From: Strix aluco
Lineage: Eukaryota > Chordata > Aves > Strigiformes > Strigidae
NCBI RefSeq assembly: GCF_031877795.1
Contig: NC_133948.1
Span: forward strand, 13,314,948-13,378,947
Reading direction: 5' to 3'
DNA length: 64,000 nucleotides
In this document: in pieces, positions 18,537 to 29,875 of the stretch
Position numbering within the stretch: position 1 is the first letter of the stretch
Layout of the letters: each line of letters opens with the position of its first letter
Translations under genes and position numbers: made by a program
Notes under the pieces: model-generated
Seen by the model: only the letters and a program-made list of their open reading frames with translations
Databases searched by the model: none
Told to the model about the DNA's origin: nothing

Positions 18537-18589
18537 GTGAGGGGCCCGGGGTCTGCCCCTGCCCTCCTGCACGGCTCTTTGTCTGCCTC

Positions 18590-18880
18590 GTCCTCTCCTG
18601 TTACACACCCACACACACGCACACCCCCTTCCCCTGCGTTCGCCACCCAACCTGCACCTCCCTCCCGTTCCTTCATGCGTGTCCATGTACGTGCACATCC
18701 CCTACTCACAGCCCCCCCTACTCACACCCCCCCACACGCTTCCCCGCACACACCCAGACCCTCTTCCCGTACACCTCCACGGCTCCGAAACACCCCCCTT
18801 GGACACGTTACATGCACACACCAGCCAGACTTAACACACACACACAAAACCCAGCCCTCGCACACGCACATTCCCCCCTG
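18590..18880. repeat. CA-rich low-complexity stretch
   Basis: Repeated ACACAC, CACACGCA and CCCCCAC words over about 290 bp form a degenerate microsatellite. Open frames across it are artefacts. Confidence 0.75.
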
Positions 18881-20949
18881 CAACACCCATCTCGGTGGCC
18901 CTGCCTTCTCTGACGTACCCAGGCTCTGTGGGAGCTGACACTATCCCTCAGCCCCATCTTTTTATACAGGAGATGAGGTTTTTCTTTCTGTGGAGGCCAG
19001 AGGAGAGAGCCCTTCCTGCGATTGCCTTGGGGCCAGGAGTGGGGCTGTGGGTTTGGCCTAGATCGCTCCAATGCCCATTTCATAACTCAGGTGAGAAGCC
19101 AGGGACAGAAGCACCTCACACAGGGCAGGGATGTGGAAACACCTCCATCGCCTCAGGGAAGGGGGAGAGCGCGCATGGGACCTCTCTAACCTCATCAGCT
19201 GCCTAACGTGGGGTTCTGATGAGCATGCTTAGACTGCCACTGTCACCTGGGCACATGGCCACGTTGCTTTCTTTCTCCTGCCTTGCCCTCTCCTCTGTCT
19301 CCACTAGAAATACACAACTTGCCTCTCATAACCGTGATCAGGACCACAAAAGCAGCCTCACCTGCTCTGGCCAAGGGGGTCCCCATCAGTCCATCCTGGG
19401 CTTCCCAAGGCACCCAGGAGCCAGGGGAGAAGAGCTGGCAGCAGGGTACAGTGAAGTGAGGTGGAGGGTTGAAAGGGGAGCAGAGTCCCTGCGGGCTTGG
19501 GAAGCTCTCTGTTTCTTTTAATTTTTCTTTAAATGTTTCTGATTTTTTTTTTTTCTTTTAGTAGGGGAAAAACCAGCACGGGGGGATCATAGCATGTCCA
19601 TCGAAAGCGACTTCTCATAGCAGGAGGTGGGGATGGACCAGGGCCAGCCTTGGAAGGGCTCCTCACCTGAGCCAGCGTGTGGGATCAGGGCGCTCCCAAA
19701 GAGCCCTCCACCCGGCCAGGCCTTGCCTCAGGTGAGGGGACAGGCACCCTGGGTGCAGGGATGGCCTTAACCCTTGCGGCGCCTGGGTGGTGACAAAGTC
19801 TCCTTGTCCCCAGCACTGGGGCCGACTGGGCAATTAGCTAAGGGAATAATGACCATTCAAACAAGTGAGGACTTGCTGGGTGGTGTGCTGCTGGATGGGA
19901 TTACTGTAAACAAATGATGTTTTGGGCAGCTTCCCATGTGGGCTCATGTAAGTGTGGCAAGTGAATTTGGGCAGGGAATTGAGGTGAGGCTGATGCAGGT
20001 TTGCTTATTATGAAAAAACAAGCTATCTGTATGCTTACATATAAATGCAGAGGTATTGCACATGTATGCACACATATCCACACCCTCACAAACTTTACAG
20101 GTGAAGCCTGGGGTGCAAACCTTGCCCTGACACCCCACACCCTGCTCACGCAGCCCAGGGTGCTGCAGTCCACAGGCACACCCATGCACGCTCACACACG
20201 TGGCTCGTGGGTGCAGCGGGAGTGGGACTGGGGCTGTGAGCATGTTCCTCCTGTGCCCCCCACAATCCCAACCCAAGGCAGCAATTAAAGAGGCCATTTT
20301 CTCTTTGCAGAATCTGAACCTGATTCTGCACTTGAAAGCCAGGGGGGATTAAATCTGACAGAAGCAGGCTCAGGTCTTTGGCTCGCAAATGCTTTGTGCA
20401 ACTTCTCTGGACTTCAGCAGGGACTGCATGTACAGAGCTGAGAGCAGACCCTGGCCCCGGCTCTTAATTTCTTTGCACTGGTGCATGAGACGAGATTAAC
20501 AGAGAGAGCAGAAGGCTGCACCTCTGAACTCTTTGGTCACTTCTCATACAGCATCTTTCTTTGTTTTCCCTCACATCCACATCTCTAACCCTGTGGAAAC
20601 CAGGCTTTGGCTGCTGCAAATTGCGGACACCAGTCCTGCAGTGGGCCTGGTACAATTTCTTTATTTTTTTTTTCCTCCAGAAACATAAGGGATAAACACA
20701 ATAATTTCAAAGAAGCGAAAGCTTCCCGCTGGAGAAGCCAACAGGGACCTGCCGCGAAGTCCTGGTACGGTGTGTCACTGACACTGATTCAATCTGACAC
20801 CTGGGTGTCTCCAAAGCCATCACATTGTGTGCTGCAAATGTATATTAACATTAGTATGCATTGGCACAATATGGATCCATTATTCCAAATGCTTATGAGA
20901 ACTAGGTGCTGCATAGGAGCAGCTGCTGCTTTTTAAGCCTCAGAGCATC
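18881..20949. other. Intergenic, no gene seen
   Basis: Unique-looking sequence of average GC content has polypyrimidine patches near 19,505-19,560 and 20,660-20,690. No recognisable exon or repeat family is seen. Confidence 0.6.
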
Positions 20950-21185
20950 AATAGATTCATAGATTTTAGGGCCAGAAGGGACCCCGACGATCATGTAGTC
21001 TGACCTCCCACGGAGCGCGAGCCACAGAGACTCGCCTGGTAATTTCTGCATCCTGCCCCGCGACTTGTGGTTAAGCAGCAGCCTCCCCTGCGAAAGGCAG
21101 CCGGCTAAGGGATCGCTAGTGATGAAGTTGCTGTCTTCCTCCATAAATTTGTTCCCTTGTTTTATCACTCTCCTCATTAATCATA
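20950..21185 (-). mobile_element. Old CR1-type LINE 3' fragment
   Basis: The plus strand starts ATAGATTCATAGATTTTAGG, then GCCAGAAGGGACC, then ATCATGTAGTCTGACCTCCC. This is the reverse complement of the typical 3' end of an ancient reptile-type CR1. The element therefore points left, with its 3' end at 20,950. No intact frame remains. Confidence 0.7.
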
Positions 21186-22518
21186 AAAGGGCAATTTTTA
21201 ATTTCAAGGCTCAGCTTGTGTAGATCCAGATTCCCACCACTTGGTCCTCTTGGGTGTTCCCCCTTCTCCCACTTCTCCCATACCAGAAAAATGTTTTTCC
21301 CCTTTCTGTTGAAGTAGTGACTACAGAGGAGAAAAGAAAAAATTCAGTGTCCTGGAATGTCATCTGAAAAAGGATCATTACTTTTTATGGGTCTAAATGG
21401 TATCTGGCAAATGTTCAGATTTTGGGTTATTCCCTGATTGTAACCATACAGCAAATGTTTAGTCTTTGTTTACAAAGAAAATCTGTATAAATGCATTTTG
21501 CAGTGGAGGAGTGATGTTGTAGAAAGGCTTTGGTTTATGTTACTTCTCTTGCTCCCAGAAAATAAAAGAAAAAAAGAGAATGAAAATCCACTAAATCAAT
21601 GAAATAAAAAGAGCTGAAAGTCCTATATTATGGTCACAGAAATTCTTCAAATAAACACCTCCTGGGTGACAGCTGAAGATGGATAATTATCATTCAAACC
21701 ACCACTGATCCCCAAATCACTGAAAAAAACTCACTGACAAATGGCCCGGGATCAGATGCAGAGTTTGCCTTTCTACAAGGGTTTGTCCCTTCGGTCCCCC
21801 CCTGTTTCCCCTTCATTCTGGGGACAGCAGCTCCACCCCCCCATTGCCTTCCCATCCTGATGCCAGCGGGTGTAAGCACAGTGCCAGGCTGTCTGCACAA
21901 GCTCTCCCTGAAACACGTTGGCTCCCCAGCCTTTCTGGAAATTATCTGGTGTGAGTGTGTGCCCAAGCTCACACTCAACCTTTAAAGCAGAAACTAGTTG
22001 AAAGGGGCTGTTTTCCAGCAGCATCACCCTGTGCTTGCTGCTGAGTGTGTGGGAAAGGAAGAATTAGCAAATGGGATGGTTTGCAAGGTATTATCCAACA
22101 GGAAAAAAGACATAATTTGATGATCTTCAGTTTGTCCCTCATAAGCAGTCTTGAGTTGATGCGACACTATGAGCCAAAGTCACCTGATAGCCATGGGAGA
22201 AGAGCCAACCTCAGCGCAGAGGCTTTAGAAACCCAGCGAGTGGAGGGATGCAGTGGTGGGCAGAGACCCTGCAGGGACGGGGCAACTTTCATGTGGTTGT
22301 ATGGGCCTGGGGAGCATCTCAGGGACTGGGGCAGGGAGCAGTGGTGGGGAGGTGAGGAGTGGACCAGTGGCTACAAACCAAGGGATCTCTCCTGTGACCT
22401 TGTTCGGGGTAACTCCCAGTCCCTCCCCATTCAGGGCTGCTTCAAGATGGAAAGACGCACTTCTGCATTCTCAGGAGAATGTCTTGACTGACCTCAGGAG
22501 TTTTTTGTCTGCTTTTTG
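21186..22518. other. Intergenic, no gene seen
   Basis: AT-richer unique sequence to about 21.7 kb gives way to average GC. No recognisable exon is seen. Confidence 0.55.
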
Positions 22519-22543
22519 TTTGATAGCATTTCCTACATGAAAC
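22519..22543. repeat. Left arm of an inverted repeat
   Basis: The 15-bp core TTTCCTACATGAAAC (22529-22543) is repeated exactly in inverse orientation at 23191-23205. The homology extends imperfectly on both sides for roughly 35 bp. Confidence 0.8.
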
Positions 22544-22629
22544 AGCTAGTGGGAGACTGACATGAAACTCAAACCCCTTTCATATCCTCAGGGGAAGGTG
22601 ATAGAATCAAGATATAAGATAAATTGTAC

Positions 22630-22770
22630 TTCTTGAAAGGAGTTATCTGTGGAACTCCTCACTGCAGGAGCTTAATGGATTAAGAGGAAACTGGACAAGC
22701 TCATAGGAGAGAAATTCTTTGAAGGATGTTAAGATCATTGAACCCACAGCTGGCTCTGGTGATCCCCAAG
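22630..22770 (+). mobile_element. Possible old CR1-type fragment, plus orientation
   Basis: The words GTGGAACTCCTCACTGCAGG, then AAACTGGACAAGCTCATAGG, resemble the 3' part of ancient amniote CR1. It is highly diverged and no frame survives. Confidence 0.5.
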
Positions 22771-23190
22771 AGCATCCCTGGGAACTGTTAGATATATGCT
22801 TGCCCCGCTCTGCTGCTCTTCCCCAGATGATGGCTCCTGGTCCCTCCTGGGGACAACAGTCTGAGAGAGGTCCTTTCCTTGGTTGGGATGTGGCCACTCC
22901 TCTGTTCTTATAAGATGTTTGTTTTTCTCCAGCTCAGTATTTTCTCAAGATCTGAGGAAGTAAGGAACAATTGCGTTCCTGGAAAGGATGTCTCCAGCAC
23001 GCCTCCTCCGTTCCTACCTTGTGCAAATAGCTTCTTTCTTGGCTGCTAAGCTGAATCCTGGTTTGCCTTTTCTGTTCCATTGCTCGGCTAATGTCACAGC
23101 AGACATATCCCTCACCTCTCATAATCTCTGACAATGATGAGAGGAAATGAAAAAAGATTATTTAGTATCATTTTTTTCCTTCTACTAGAC

Positions 23191-23205
23191 GTTTCATGTA
23201 GGAAA
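23191..23205. repeat. Right arm of an inverted repeat
   Basis: GTTTCATGTAGGAAA is the exact reverse complement of 22529-22543, with 647 bp between the cores. Confidence 0.8.
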
Positions 23206-23227
23206 CACTTTCAAAGAAGAGGGATGA

Positions 23228-23400
23228 ATCACACAACCACAGAAATTAGAGATGGAAAAGACCTTTTAGGTCAGCCAGTCCATTTCCCTGTGAATGCAGA
23301 AAAGCTTCTGAGTACAGTTGGATTTTTCAAGGACTTTGTCCAGTCTAAACCAACTTTATCAAAAAAGCTTCAACTTAAGCCCATTCCAAGATGGCTGTAG
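23228..23400 (-). mobile_element. Old CR1-type LINE 3' fragment
   Basis: On the plus strand AGAGATGGAAAAGACCTTTT, GTCAGCCAGTCCATTTCCCT and GACTTTGTCCAGTCTAAACC follow the order of an antisense ancient CR1 3' region. It is diverged and noncoding. Confidence 0.65.
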
Positions 23401-24839
23401 CTGGAAAAGGGGTGGTTTCCAGCTGAGTGATTTGAATGCTCCTAAACTTTCTTCCAAGGGAGGTGTGGACCTCTGTCGAGGTTTCCTGAGGCGATGTTGC
23501 AGAGCTGAGCGTGTGGAGCAGCAGGGTGGTCTTTGGTAGCTCAGCTGGCTGGGGACCCAGCCCCTTCCCCACCCCAACAACAAAGCCATGGGTGACTGCA
23601 TCGTGCACATCCCAGGGGGCTGAGAGTGTGGGGCTGTGTGTAGTCTTGCTATGGGGGGATGGAGAGCAGATCTGCTGTGGTTTCCATGGGTCGGAAGCCA
23701 AGGGCCCAAGCTGGATGGCCATGAGGCCACTTGAGGCACTTCTCAGCAGTTCTGTTCCTCAGTTTCCCTTTGCCTTTTTGGCTGGTTCCTTGGGCGTCTG
23801 TGTGTCAGGCTGGCACAATTCATACTATGAATGCCAAACAAATCATTCCCACCCTAGGCTCTGAACTCAGTATCCTAGGCCACCTTCCCAGCTGTGGAAA
23901 ACCTTCCTGGAGGTCAAACTACAATTAACTAACAATACAACTGGAAGAAAAAAAGAAGGAAAAAAGATATGCTCAGACATTTCATCTCCAAGTGAAGTCA
24001 CTTTACACACAGCCTCGGGGCTGAGGTGCTCTCAGCCCAGCTCCACTTGCGTCCAAAACCCCACTGATGTGTGAGCAGTGGGGAGACATCTGTACCCAAA
24101 TACTGGCAAAGAGCTATCCAGGTCCTGCAGAAAACTGCTTCCCTCTCTTCCCAGGAAAGGAAGGGGGAAACAGAAAAAGCAGGGAAGGGAAAGGGAGATA
24201 AACTCATAATGACGTTAATGTTCAAAGAAAGCTCCAGTCGGGGGATTTGCTGTTGAATACAGACTTTTGGCCAGGTGAACTTTCCCCCAGTGACTCTGCA
24301 AATCCTTATACTTACTTTTTTTGGGGTCATTTTCAAAAGACATAATGTTGCTGAGCATGGGATGCAGGCAAGAAGGGCCTTTCTAATTAACCCAGGAGGG
24401 AGAACATCCCTCTTGCCTGCTCTGACCCTGCACTGTTAGGCATGGAGCAGGATTGCCAGAGCTCACCTAGAAACGGTGCCTTAATCCCCCTCCCCAAAAT
24501 CCCCGACCCCTGATCTGCACAGAGACAACCGTTTTAAAGAGACCGTGTCACGATGTGCCACCTCCTTCTCATAAGTGGTCACCTGCCAGCTTCAACTGAA
24601 GGCGTAATTACCATCCTTGAGGCCTGATCCATCTTATTCCCCTTGAAGTCGATGAGGAAACCTCCCAGACTCTGCTGGAAGCAGTATTAAGATCCCCCCC
24701 ATCTCTTTTCCCAGGATTTATCTCCTTGCAAGGATGGAGGATCTACCCAGCGTTGAGGCTGGAGTGGCCAGGGATGGAAGGGTCTGGAGGGAGGTATTGC
24801 CTTGGGGAGCCGGTGAGAGGGAGAGAGAAAGAAGAGCAA
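23401..24839. other. Intergenic, no gene seen
   Basis: Unique sequence of average composition. Short TAAT-containing patches near 23,920 and 24,600 are too small to call. Confidence 0.55.
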
Positions 24840-25105
24840 ACACAGGTCCATTAATCTGCAGTTAGTCTGCCTTTTTTGTTAGGAAGATGAACTTGATGAG
24901 TTAATTAAGCCACAGCCTGTAAAACCAGTTTATTTGCATAGCAAACTCCTGGGCCAGTGTGCTGTGAGCGGGCATAGACGTGCAGACAATTCCGGGGAAA
25001 TTACAGCCTCATTAATATGCTAATCTGGTTGCAGGCCTGGAACGAGTTTTGGGTTTGCGGTGCTTGGGGGGGGTCGGGGGGGGTGTGTTGCTTAGCAACC
25101 CTTTC
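24840..25105. promoter_or_regulatory. Candidate enhancer with octamer, homeodomain and X-box motifs
   Basis: Motifs in order: TTAATTAA (24901-24908), a perfect octamer ATTTGCAT (24932-24939), ATTAATATGCTAAT with an octamer-like ATGCTAAT (25011-25024), and a palindromic RFX X-box GTTGCTTAGCAAC (25087-25099). Another half site GGTAACC follows. The sequence is non-repetitive and lies about 14 kb upstream of LHX5. POU, homeodomain and RFX binding is inferred from motif only. Confidence 0.5.
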
Positions 25106-27274
25106 CTCCAGGTAACCCTTCTCTTGCTTGCCCTTGATATCCCCCAAGGATTGCCAGGGAAGGGGGGGGGGGGGCCTTTGCTGTCATGCAAGAGTGAGCA
25201 AAGTGAAAGGCAAACACGGGGGGCTGGAGCATGAGGGTGCATCGCTCCCCTTGCACAGCATCAAGGCACGCACCCCCAGACAGCAGTGGGCAGCTCCCCC
25301 CGCCTCCCCAAATCAGGGTACGGAGGCGATGGCTGCAGATGCGCAGTCGTTGGCAAGCGTGCGTTGCGTGCAACATGCGTTCGCGCACATAGGTGAGCCC
25401 GGGCGCTGGGTGAGGAGCGCTTGCAGCCCCTGGGCACCCAACCTCCTCCCCAGCAGTGCTCCCCAGCCGTATGTTGGCATGGGCTGGTCCCTGCTGAGGG
25501 TCCCAGAGACCCGCAGTCATTGTCCCTTGGCCTGAGATACCCAGCCCTGGGCATACAGCTCCCCACTGAGCACCCCTCCAGCCTGCCCTTCCTGTGTCCC
25601 CTGCCAGGCCCACAGTTGCCTCCTCACTGCCCCATGCCCCTGACTGTCCTCCCGGAGTGACACAAACCCAGTGCTCCCGGACTACCCCAGCTTCCTGCAG
25701 CACTGGTCAGGATGGGAGCATCAGGCATCTGCAGGGGGAATGCAGCATCTCTGCCCCTACCAGCCCCTGCAGCTGCTGGGCCCCCCCATCAGGGGCAGGA
25801 AGGGGACTCTGTCCCTGCCCCAGCTTGGTTGTACAGTCAAGACCTTTCTCCTACATCTTAACCTCCAGTGACACACCATGTCAGCAGAGCATGCCTCCTT
25901 CACCCATCCAGTCACCAGCTACCAGGGGAAGGGACATGTCCCCGGTGTCCCAGTGTCCCACAGTGCTGGTGCCCACCAGCCTTGCACCCCAGAGAGAAGT
26001 GGCAGTACAGCTTCTGCTGTGACATTGGGGATTTCCCAACAAGGGGTCATGCTTATCAGAAGTGGCAGTCACAGGGGGGCATCTGTACTACTCAAGTCAA
26101 GAAGACAAAGTGCCCACCATGGGGCTAATAGCAGAGCAAATCTGGGCAAGACCTACATCTTCCTTCCCTGAGGATTACACTCGTGTTTACCCCAAGCTCT
26201 TTTCTCCCAGCACGTGCCACTACCTGTCAGGTCTCCGTGATAGGTAAGCAATGGGAATTCACATGCTGAGTTGTCTGCTCTCCCAAAACAGGGTTCAAAC
26301 TCTTTCCTGGGTCACCAGACCTACCGTTTCTCTCCTGACATGGTCCTTGTTTAGAGTCTGGATTCCTGTCTTGCTGTGGAGTGGGAAGCTGGATTAGAAG
26401 ATTTTCCACATCCCTTCTAGACTGCTTTGCTGCAGGCCCACGTGGCTTGGGGGCGAGCTGGGGCTCTCTTGTGGAGCCTGACTGAATGCCAAAGCTGTGT
26501 GACTTTCTCTCCAGTCCCTGTTCTCCATGTTGTGGTGCTTTCATAATGCAGAGGTGATGTGCAGAGGTGTGTCAACTCCAGCAAGGTTTTTCACCTGGCT
26601 CTCCCAATAGTCAGGCCTTTGCCATGGTCAGCATCTGCAGATGCTGTCCTTGAGGTGTTGTGTGGGTGCAGCCTGACAGACAAACATCAAAAGTCCTTTA
26701 CGTTAGACCCAGCACCTGCAAAACAAGGTCAGGCCAGGAGCCTCAGGGCTGATGAAGACATCTGGGTCAGATCCATCCAGTGCCTCTGCCTCTAGACCAT
26801 TCCCTCAGAGAGAGGAGAGTCAACTGCAGTTTAAAACTCTGGAGGTGTATGCTCAGCTGCCTTGCTCCACCACCAAACTTCTCAGTCCAGATGAATCTAG
26901 ACCTAGTTGCAGCAGGAATTAGATGCCTAAACAGCTTTGAGGCTGGGGGCCTTTTGCTGACCAAACCTGGCTCTTGTTCAGTGGAGACTGAGAGCTTGTG
27001 CTGGGTTGGAGGAGGCTCTCCTCCTCCATGGTTTTGCTCTGTGATGCTTGGAAGCTCCTACCTCTACTCATTCACCAGCCAAAATGTTCTTATTTGAAGT
27101 GTGAACAAGCATGCCAGGCAGCAAGTTTTTGCGTCAGACATTTCCATGCCAAGAAGCACCTCTGAATTTTCTGGAGAAGGTCGATTCCCTGGATCGCTGC
27201 TGGAGACACCGATATGCTGAAGGGAGCTGCTCTCTTGCTACCCTGGGAGTCCCAGTCTCCAGGGCTATCCATCC
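25106..27274. other. Intergenic, no gene seen
   Basis: Mostly unremarkable GC-average sequence. A CpG-denser patch at 25,325-25,400 holds ATGCGCAG, GTTGCGTGCAAC (a short hairpin at 25363-25374) and TTCGCGCAC. Confidence 0.55.
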
Positions 27275-27485
27275 GTTAACCTTCATGAGCTCAAATATTT
27301 ATTATTCATATTACCCTGAAATGTGCTAAAAAGATGAAAAAAGGAATTAATGTGCCAGATCTTGCATCCACCTTTTACCTTATTACAGTGCTAAAGCAGT
27401 ATTAACATTTACAGTATATGAGCTCTGCTTTGCTTGTGCCTGAGGCCAGGGGGTTTAAGCCAGTGCCGAAGTTAATAGCAAGCGC
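27275..27485. promoter_or_regulatory. AT-rich candidate regulatory block
   Basis: Non-repetitive AT-rich sequence with AAATATTTATTATTCATATTA, GGAATTAATG, GTATTAACAT and GTTAATAGC homeodomain-type cores sits in otherwise average flank. Confidence 0.3.
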
Positions 27486-29754
27486 TGGTTAGAAAAAGCC
27501 CATTATGTCATAAAGTTGGAATTTCACTTGGGCAGTGGCCACTGGCTCTTTCCAATCGGGATGCAATGCTGTCCTCTCAATCCCTTTCTGCTCTGTCGCC
27601 TCCTCCAGCTCGCTCTCCATCTCACATTCAAACAGGAACAGAATGGGGGAAAATTCTGTTTTTCTTCTCAGTGCTGGTGAATTGAAGAGCATCACGTTTG
27701 CCAGAAGATAATTGGTTCAGACTCTGGCCAAGAAGCCTCGTCCCCTCCCGGAGCGATGCTAGGAGGTGCCATGCGGTTGGAGGTATTCCTGGGCCCCGTT
27801 CCATCTGTCGTGCTGGAGATGCTGGGCTCCTTGACATCTCCTCCTTTACAGCTTGAACATATTGATTCATCCAACATACATGTGTTCTGCTTAAGGTTGA
27901 CTTTATGAGCACCTTCTGTCTCCCACTAGGAAGGACCTGCCTGTAAAAGTGTGTGAGGAGTCCTGTGGTGTGGCTGCTGCGGTGTGTTGCCATGCCAGCC
28001 TCTGCTCCACGGATGGCAGAAGGAAACTCTGCAAGCCATGTATGTGCCCATGGCCGCTCCTGGCAGCTCTGCTTCGAGGAGGCACTGTGCTCTCCTTGAA
28101 ACTTGACAGCCCCATTGCTAGGCCGGGTCTCTTGGGGTGCTGTTTGGGACCATTGTGTTACATGGTGGTGGTGATCGAGCAGATGTGTTTATACCCAAGA
28201 GATGCTCCTCTACCCTCTCTCCATACACCTTGTAACCCTGCAGAACCCTGGATCTTGCAACCGGTTCACGCCCTCCAGAGAGAGAGGGTACGTTGGCCAG
28301 TCCTGTGGCTACCAAAACTCACTTGGCTCTGCCACTGCCAGGAGCTGCCATGGACAGATTTTCCAGGCTTCGCTCTAACCAAAAGGTTCAAAGTCCACTT
28401 GAGATCCAGCATCTTTATTCACACCACATCACACCTGAATGCCAGGCATCCCAGCCCAAGGGGTAAGAATGTTTCTGCTTCGGTGCAGGTGCAGAGATAT
28501 GGGAAGGCAGTTGGGTGGTGCTTGGAGATCCTGGTGACACTGGGAGAGTGTCACACTAACCTGAGCACCCCCTCCATCTCCCTCTAGCCTGGTGCCTGTT
28601 TGTCTTCTGCAGTTCCACATCTGGTGATGACAAGGCCTTTGGAGCAGTCCCTAGGGCTGGTGTTTAGTAGAGGACCTTGGTGAGTGCTGGAGACCTGAGG
28701 GACATTGCTTAAGACCCTGTGCAAAGTGCCAGCACCACAGTGAGTCCAGTCAGTGGGATCCAGGAATTGCACTGAGCCCTTGGATCTGGGGAGCAACGTT
28801 CTTTTTCCAAATGAAGAAATCGGGTATCAGCTTTTTGGACTCTTTCCTCTCTGTCCATTTTCTAGCAGAGCCACCCAGACTATCAAAACAGAGCCGAGTC
28901 CTATTTGAAATTCAGAGGGCACCATCGGCCCATGTCATTGGCAGGGAATAAATAAATACCTCTTTGGAACGAGTCAGGAGTGATGTGTTGCTGGGCTCAT
29001 TCAAGGTCACATCCGTAAACATGTGATGAAGGCAGGAAGAAAATCCAAACTGGATCCAATCTCAGCCCTCACTTTCCTGAAGGACAAAAATCCCCCCCAG
29101 AGCAGGATTACCCAGCAAACACGGACCAGAGCTTGGGGAGGTGGCAGTGCTGGGTGTGTGAGTCTGTTCATGGCCTTGGTGGGTGGCTGAATGGGGGTGT
29201 GTGGGAAGGGCCACCTTGTGACTGGGCAGAAAGGATGGGTTTTTGGGGGGGTCTGATCAGGTAGCATGGTGTGTGACATCTAGAAAATGAGATTTTCTAT
29301 AAGAGTGCTGGATCCTGGTGTGGAGGCTGCCTCAGCACCCTTGATACCCAGTGGGTTTTGACATGACTAGAGGATTTTGGCTTGTCTGCATCTGGGACAA
29401 AACTTCCCTGGGGAAGGAGCTCTGTTTCTGGTATGGCAGGTAAAACCCAGGCAGTTCTGTGGATGTGTCCAACTGCTTGGCCACACACAGGTCACCCAGG
29501 CTAGGCGCTTTGCAGGCCTCCTTATGCACCATTCCTCCCAGGGCAGTCCCCTCACCCTCTGGGATACAAAGCTATTCCAGGGCTGTGCTAGTCCCCACAT
29601 TCCCTTTCTCCATCCTGTGTGCTTACTCTACGGGAGAAGCAGCCAAAGAGGGAGAAGCCAACAAAAACCCCACCCTTGCTCTGGCAAGAGCCCTTTCCTC
29701 CCATGCTGACCCCAAGTCCGAGGCTGCTCAGCTCTGTCTCAGCAGCGCTCCTCA
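27486..29754. other. Intergenic, no gene seen
   Basis: No recognisable exon or repeat family. The Cys-rich frame near 27,949-28,587 is not matched to a family. Confidence 0.55.
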
Positions 29755-29875
29755 CCCTTTGACGAATCCTGGCATTTGCAAAGTTATTATACCTCATTAT
29801 GAATTGGATTTTAATCTACTGTAAATAGTCCTACCATTATAGTGTCATAAGAAGCAATTAGCCCCCCTGCTTGCT
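29755..29875. promoter_or_regulatory. AT-rich candidate regulatory block
   Basis: A short non-repetitive AT-rich block has CATTTGCAAA, CATTATGAATTGG, TTTTAATC and GCAATTAGC cores. Confidence 0.3.

Larger units (their letters stand above)
3100..18560. other. CpG-rich domain covering LHX5 and its 5' flank
   Basis: CpG dinucleotides are frequent through nearly the whole stretch, in introns and flank alike, and fall away sharply beyond about 18.6 kb. Such broad domains are typical of Polycomb-regulated developmental genes. The only clear CpG-poor interruptions are 12.49-13.10, 13.94-14.30, 14.56-14.95 and 17.39-17.98 kb. Confidence 0.7.

Noticed and set aside
27949-28587. A 212-codon plus-strand open frame with a Cys-rich start
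   Set aside because: No recognised family, no Cys-spacing pattern of a known domain, and no splice or promoter context.
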